From Rhizobium sp. LC145 (GTDB lineage Bacteria; Pseudomonadota; Alphaproteobacteria; Rhizobiales; Rhizobiaceae), in assembly GCF_001005825.1 (NCBI RefSeq), contig NZ_LBHV01000002.1:186001-250000 (forward strand): a stretch of DNA of 64,000 nucleotides, written 5' to 3'. A program made the position numbers and the translations under genes. The notes under the pieces are model-generated. The model did not search any database, was not told the origin of the DNA, and was given only the letters and a program-made list of their open reading frames with translations. Shown here in pieces: positions 61,686 to 64,000 of the stretch (the first letter of the stretch is position 1; each line of letters opens with the position of its first letter).

Positions 61686-62345
61686 ATGATCGACTGGTCA
61701 GGCTATTTGACGCTGATCTTGGAAGGCGCGCTGGTGACGCTGCAGTTGACCGTGATGGGGTCCGCTCTGGCGCTGGTGATGGCTTTCCTTGCCGGACTTG
61801 GGCGCCTGTCGCGCTTCTTCATCGTGCGGGCGCTTGCCACGACCTATATCGAATTCTTCCGGGGTACCTCGATCTTCGTGCAGCTCTTCTGGGTCTATTT
61901 CGTGCTGCCGTTTGCGGGACTAACGCTGACGCCGCTGCAAGCGGGCGTATTGGCGCTCGGCCTCAATGTCGGGGCCTATGCGGCCGAGGTGGTGCGCGGC
62001 GCAGTCAAGGCGGTAGGTCGCGAACAGACGGAAGCATGCGTCGCGCTCAATCTCTCCCGCTATCAGCGCATGCGCCATGTCATTCTGCCCCAGGCGCTTC
62101 CTCTGATGCTGCCGACCTTCTGCAACAATGCCATCGAGCTTCTGAAAGGAACGGCTGTCGTGTCGCTGATCTCGTTGACAGATCTGACATTTCAGGCCCA
62201 GGTCGTGCGTGCCCAGACCGGCAATACGCTCATCCCGTTCACGACGATCCTCATCCTCTATTTCGCAATGGCCTGGTCGATCTCGATTGGCATGCGCTGG
62301 CTGGAGCGGCGCATGAGCCGCAGCCTCGATGGCGTGAGGACCTGA
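61686..62345 (+). CDS. ehuC: Ectoine/hydroxyectoine ABC transporter permease
   Basis: Inner-membrane permease of 219 residues, polar amino-acid family, about five helices starting LILEGALVTLQLTVMGSALA (about 9-28). FFRGTSIFVQLFWVYFVLP (near 57) and the EAA-type loop EACVALNLSRYQRMRHVILP (near 117) are intact. It lies 155 bases after ehuB, beyond a repeat element, and is followed by ehuD after 2 bases. Confidence 0.9.
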   Translation: MIDWSGYLTLILEGALVTLQLTVMGSALALVMAFLAGLGRLSRFFIVRALATTYIEFFRGTSIFVQLFWVYFVLPFAGLTLTPLQAGVLALGLNVGAYAAEVVRGAVKAVGREQTEACVALNLSRYQRMRHVILPQALPLMLPTFCNNAIELLKGTAVVSLISLTDLTFQAQVVRAQTGNTLIPFTTILILYFAMAWSISIGMRWLERRMSRSLDGVRT

Positions 62346-62347
62346 CG

Positions 62348-63007
62348 ATGGAATGGGATTGGGAATTCGTCTGGCAGATCATGCCGACCCTTCTCGAAGG
62401 GTTCAAGATCACCATTCTGGCGACCGTTCTCGGGGCGGCGGTGGCCGCGGTGCTGGGGCTGGCCATCGCGATCGCCCGGCGTTCGCCGGTTACCGCGCTA
62501 TCGCGCACGGTGGGCTTCGTTTGCGAATTCATCCGCGGAACGCCGCTTCTAGTGCAGCTCTATTTCATCTTCTACGTACTGCCGGACATCGGGATAAGAT
62601 TGCCGCCCCTGGTGGCTGGCGTCATCGGCATCGGATTGCACTATGCCACTTATACCGCGGAAGTTTACCGTGCCGGTATCGAGAACGTGCCGCGCGGCCA
62701 ATGGGAGGCGGCCAAGGCCGCCAATCTCACCACGCGGCAGGCCTGGATACATGTCGTGCTGCCGCAGGCCGTGCCGCCGATGATCCCGGCGCTCGCCAAC
62801 TATTTCATCGCCATGTTCAAGGAAACGCCGCTGCTTTCGGCCATCACCGTGCTGGAGCTGATGAACCAGGCGAAAAGCATCGCCAACAGCAATTACCGCT
62901 ATATCGAGCCGATGACGCTGGTCGGCGTCTTCTTCCTCGCCGTCAGCTTGGTTTCGGTCGTCGGACTGCGCTGGCTCGAGGAGCGCTACGCCCGGATGGA
63001 TGACTGA
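62348..63007 (+). CDS. ehuD: Ectoine/hydroxyectoine ABC transporter permease
   Basis: Second polar-amino-acid-type permease, 219 residues. LEGFKITILATVLGAAVAAV at about 17-36, FIRGTPLLVQLYFIFYVLPD (near 61) and EAAKAANLTTRQAWIHVVLP (near 120), the EAA loop. The start at 62348 is used; an open extension back to 62036 overlaps ehuC. Its last bases overlap the eutA start by eight. Confidence 0.9.
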   Translation: MEWDWEFVWQIMPTLLEGFKITILATVLGAAVAAVLGLAIAIARRSPVTALSRTVGFVCEFIRGTPLLVQLYFIFYVLPDIGIRLPPLVAGVIGIGLHYATYTAEVYRAGIENVPRGQWEAAKAANLTTRQAWIHVVLPQAVPPMIPALANYFIAMFKETPLLSAITVLELMNQAKSIANSNYRYIEPMTLVGVFFLAVSLVSVVGLRWLEERYARMDD

Positions 63008-63785
63008 CATGACTTCCATTGACGTACATCTTGCCCGACACAGGCCTCGCCTCGACGACCGGCCGCTTCGAAAGCGGATCGGACTCGTCATCCTGGCGAC
63101 CGACCATACGACGGAGGTCGATTTCCAGCGCATGGTCGCCGGAGAGCGTGTTGGCGTCTATGTGAGCCGTATTCCCTATGCCAACCCGACGACGCCCGAA
63201 AACCTGATGAAGATGCAACCGGTGCTGACCGAGGGCGCCTCGCTCATTCTGCCCGACGAGACACTGGATGCGGTCATGTATTCCTGCACGTCCGCCTCCG
63301 TGGTGATCGGCGACGAGAGGGTCGAGCAGGCAATCCGTGCGGCAAAGCCCGGAGTTCCCGTGGTGACGCCGACTGCGGCGGCCGTCAAAGGGCTGAAGGC
63401 CGTCGGTGCCAAGCGGATTTCGATCCTCACGCCCTATACGGTGGAGACAAGCCGCCCGATGGCCGACTATTTCGCTCGGCTCGGCTTCACGATCGACCGG
63501 TTCACATGCCTCGGTTTCGAGGACGACCGCGAAATGGCGCGCATCGCACCGGACGAAATCGTCTCGCTTGCCCACGAGGTGACGGCGCCGCAATCGGATG
63601 CGCTCTTCATCTCCTGCACGGCTGTCCGCGCGGCCCAGGTGGCGGCCCGGATCGAGGCCGAAATCGGCAAGCCCATGGTGAGCAGCAATCTCGCGACCGC
63701 CTGGGCCTGCCTGCACCTTTGCGGCGAGACGGCAGCGCGTCCTGAACTGGGGACGCTGATGACCAAGTCCTATCCGGAAGGCTGA
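63000..63785 (+). CDS. eutA: Ectoine utilisation protein EutA (Asp/Glu racemase fold)
   Basis: Protein of 261 residues of the aspartate/glutamate racemase and arylmalonate decarboxylase superfamily, first enzyme-like gene of the eut operon. Two cysteines typical of the fold appear in DAVMYSCTSASVVIGDERVE (near 90) and ALFISCTAVRAAQVAARIEA (near 200). The exact step is debated; a role in hydroxyectoine handling together with EutBC has been proposed. Its ATG at 63000 overlaps ehuD. EutB follows after 4 bases. Confidence 0.87.
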   Translation: MTDMTSIDVHLARHRPRLDDRPLRKRIGLVILATDHTTEVDFQRMVAGERVGVYVSRIPYANPTTPENLMKMQPVLTEGASLILPDETLDAVMYSCTSASVVIGDERVEQAIRAAKPGVPVVTPTAAAVKGLKAVGAKRISILTPYTVETSRPMADYFARLGFTIDRFTCLGFEDDREMARIAPDEIVSLAHEVTAPQSDALFISCTAVRAAQVAARIEAEIGKPMVSSNLATAWACLHLCGETAARPELGTLMTKSYPEG

Positions 63786-63789
63786 TGCC

Positions 63790-64000
63790 ATGAGTGTGGG
63801 GAGCCTGCCGGTCCGATTTGACGATATCCGCGCCGCCGCGGCACGCATCGGTGAGCGCGTGTTGAAAACGCCAGTGGTGGAATCGGCCGCGCTCAGTGAG
63901 ATTGCCGGTGTTCCGGTTCATCTGAAGTTGGAACACCACCAGACGACCGGCAGCTTCAAACTCCGCGGTGCCAAGAATGCGGTTCTCTCCCTGACTGTGG
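63790..64000 (+). CDS. eutB: Hydroxyectoine utilisation dehydratase EutB (3' partial)
   Basis: The window cuts this gene after 70 residues. It resembles threonine dehydratases of PLP fold-type II: LKTPVVESAALSEIAG, then VHLKLEHHQTTGSFKLRGAK (about 44-63) containing the PLP lysine in TGSFKLRGA (Lys57). In ectoine loci EutB is thought to remove water from the hydroxy-derivative during hydroxyectoine breakdown. The remaining eutC, eutD and eutE genes should lie beyond 64000. Confidence 0.85.
   Translation, partial: MSVGSLPVRFDDIRAAAARIGERVLKTPVVESAALSEIAGVPVHLKLEHHQTTGSFKLRGAKNAVLSLTV

Noticed and set aside
1-64000. CRISPR arrays, tRNA or rRNA genes, phage genes, intact insertion sequences
   Set aside because: I saw no regularly spaced repeats with unique spacers, no cloverleaf sequence, no rRNA segments and no transposase or integrase domain. 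Short tRNA genes could still be missed by eye.

Overview
The window is high-GC DNA dense with ABC importers, oxidoreductases and GntR/LacI/LysR/TetR regulators. This matches a Rhizobiaceae-type alphaproteobacterium (Rhizobium, Agrobacterium, Ensifer or Shinella relatives), probably an accessory replicon or a catabolic region of one. Supporting signs are an ehu/eut ectoine-utilisation locus with rhizobial gene order, an intergenic repeat resembling rhizobial mosaic elements, and a rhizobial-type small CspA. No rRNA, tRNA, CRISPR array, phage genes or intact insertion sequence was seen. All family names come from reading the translations; no database was searched.

Layout. 2-3110: end of a sugar ABC importer (permease, binding protein) and a convergent LacI regulator. 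3280-6716: pentapeptide-repeat protein, then a GST and luciferase-like flavoenzyme pair divergent from a LysR regulator. 6723-9453: D-Ala-D-Ala ligase divergent from a MocR regulator, with three matching 10-bp boxes between them. 9454-12348: sparse region with a small membrane protein, cspA, two small unknown proteins and a methyltransferase. 12777-17696: UvrD-like helicase, OsmC protein with its GntR regulator (perfect palindrome over the regulator's start codon), then an SDR/TetR divergent pair. 17846-29266: a catabolic regulon of SDR, FAD oxidoreductase, mandelate-racemase-type enolase with two unknown partner proteins, FCD-type GntR, second SDR and a four-gene sugar ABC importer. Two copies of a 17-bp palindrome flank its transcription units, and a toxin-antitoxin pair sits inside it. 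29305-36215: organosulfur operon ssuC-ssuB-ssuA, two flavin enzymes and a four-domain rhodanese. 36740-39136: an FtsK translocase with no membrane domain. 39222-52349: a sugar-acid cluster of sialidase-fold protein, dipeptide-type ABC importer, iron alcohol dehydrogenase, DHDPS/NAL aldolase, GntR, DUF1537 kinase, PdxA2 and HpcH aldolase; a TTGACAA-type motif recurs in its promoters. 52369-53442: a remnant of the neighbouring aminotransferase gene and a VapBC pair. 53639-64000: ectoine/hydroxyectoine catabolism, with asnC-ssd-atf-adh on one strand and enuR-ehuABCD-eutA-eutB (cut by the window end) on the other.

How the genes work together. Most of the window is import-plus-catabolism modules, each with a local regulator. 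The ectoine locus is the best understood: EhuABCD imports, the Eut enzymes open the ring, and Atf and Ssd turn diaminobutyrate into aspartate, under EnuR and an AsnC-type regulator. The sugar-acid cluster and the enolase/FAD-oxidoreductase regulon have recognisable enzyme classes but no substrate I can name; these are the best places to look for undescribed pathways. The most concrete new signals are in the control DNA: phased repeats in front of ssd, paired boxes at the two MocR-regulated promoters, and shared operators tying separate transcription units together.
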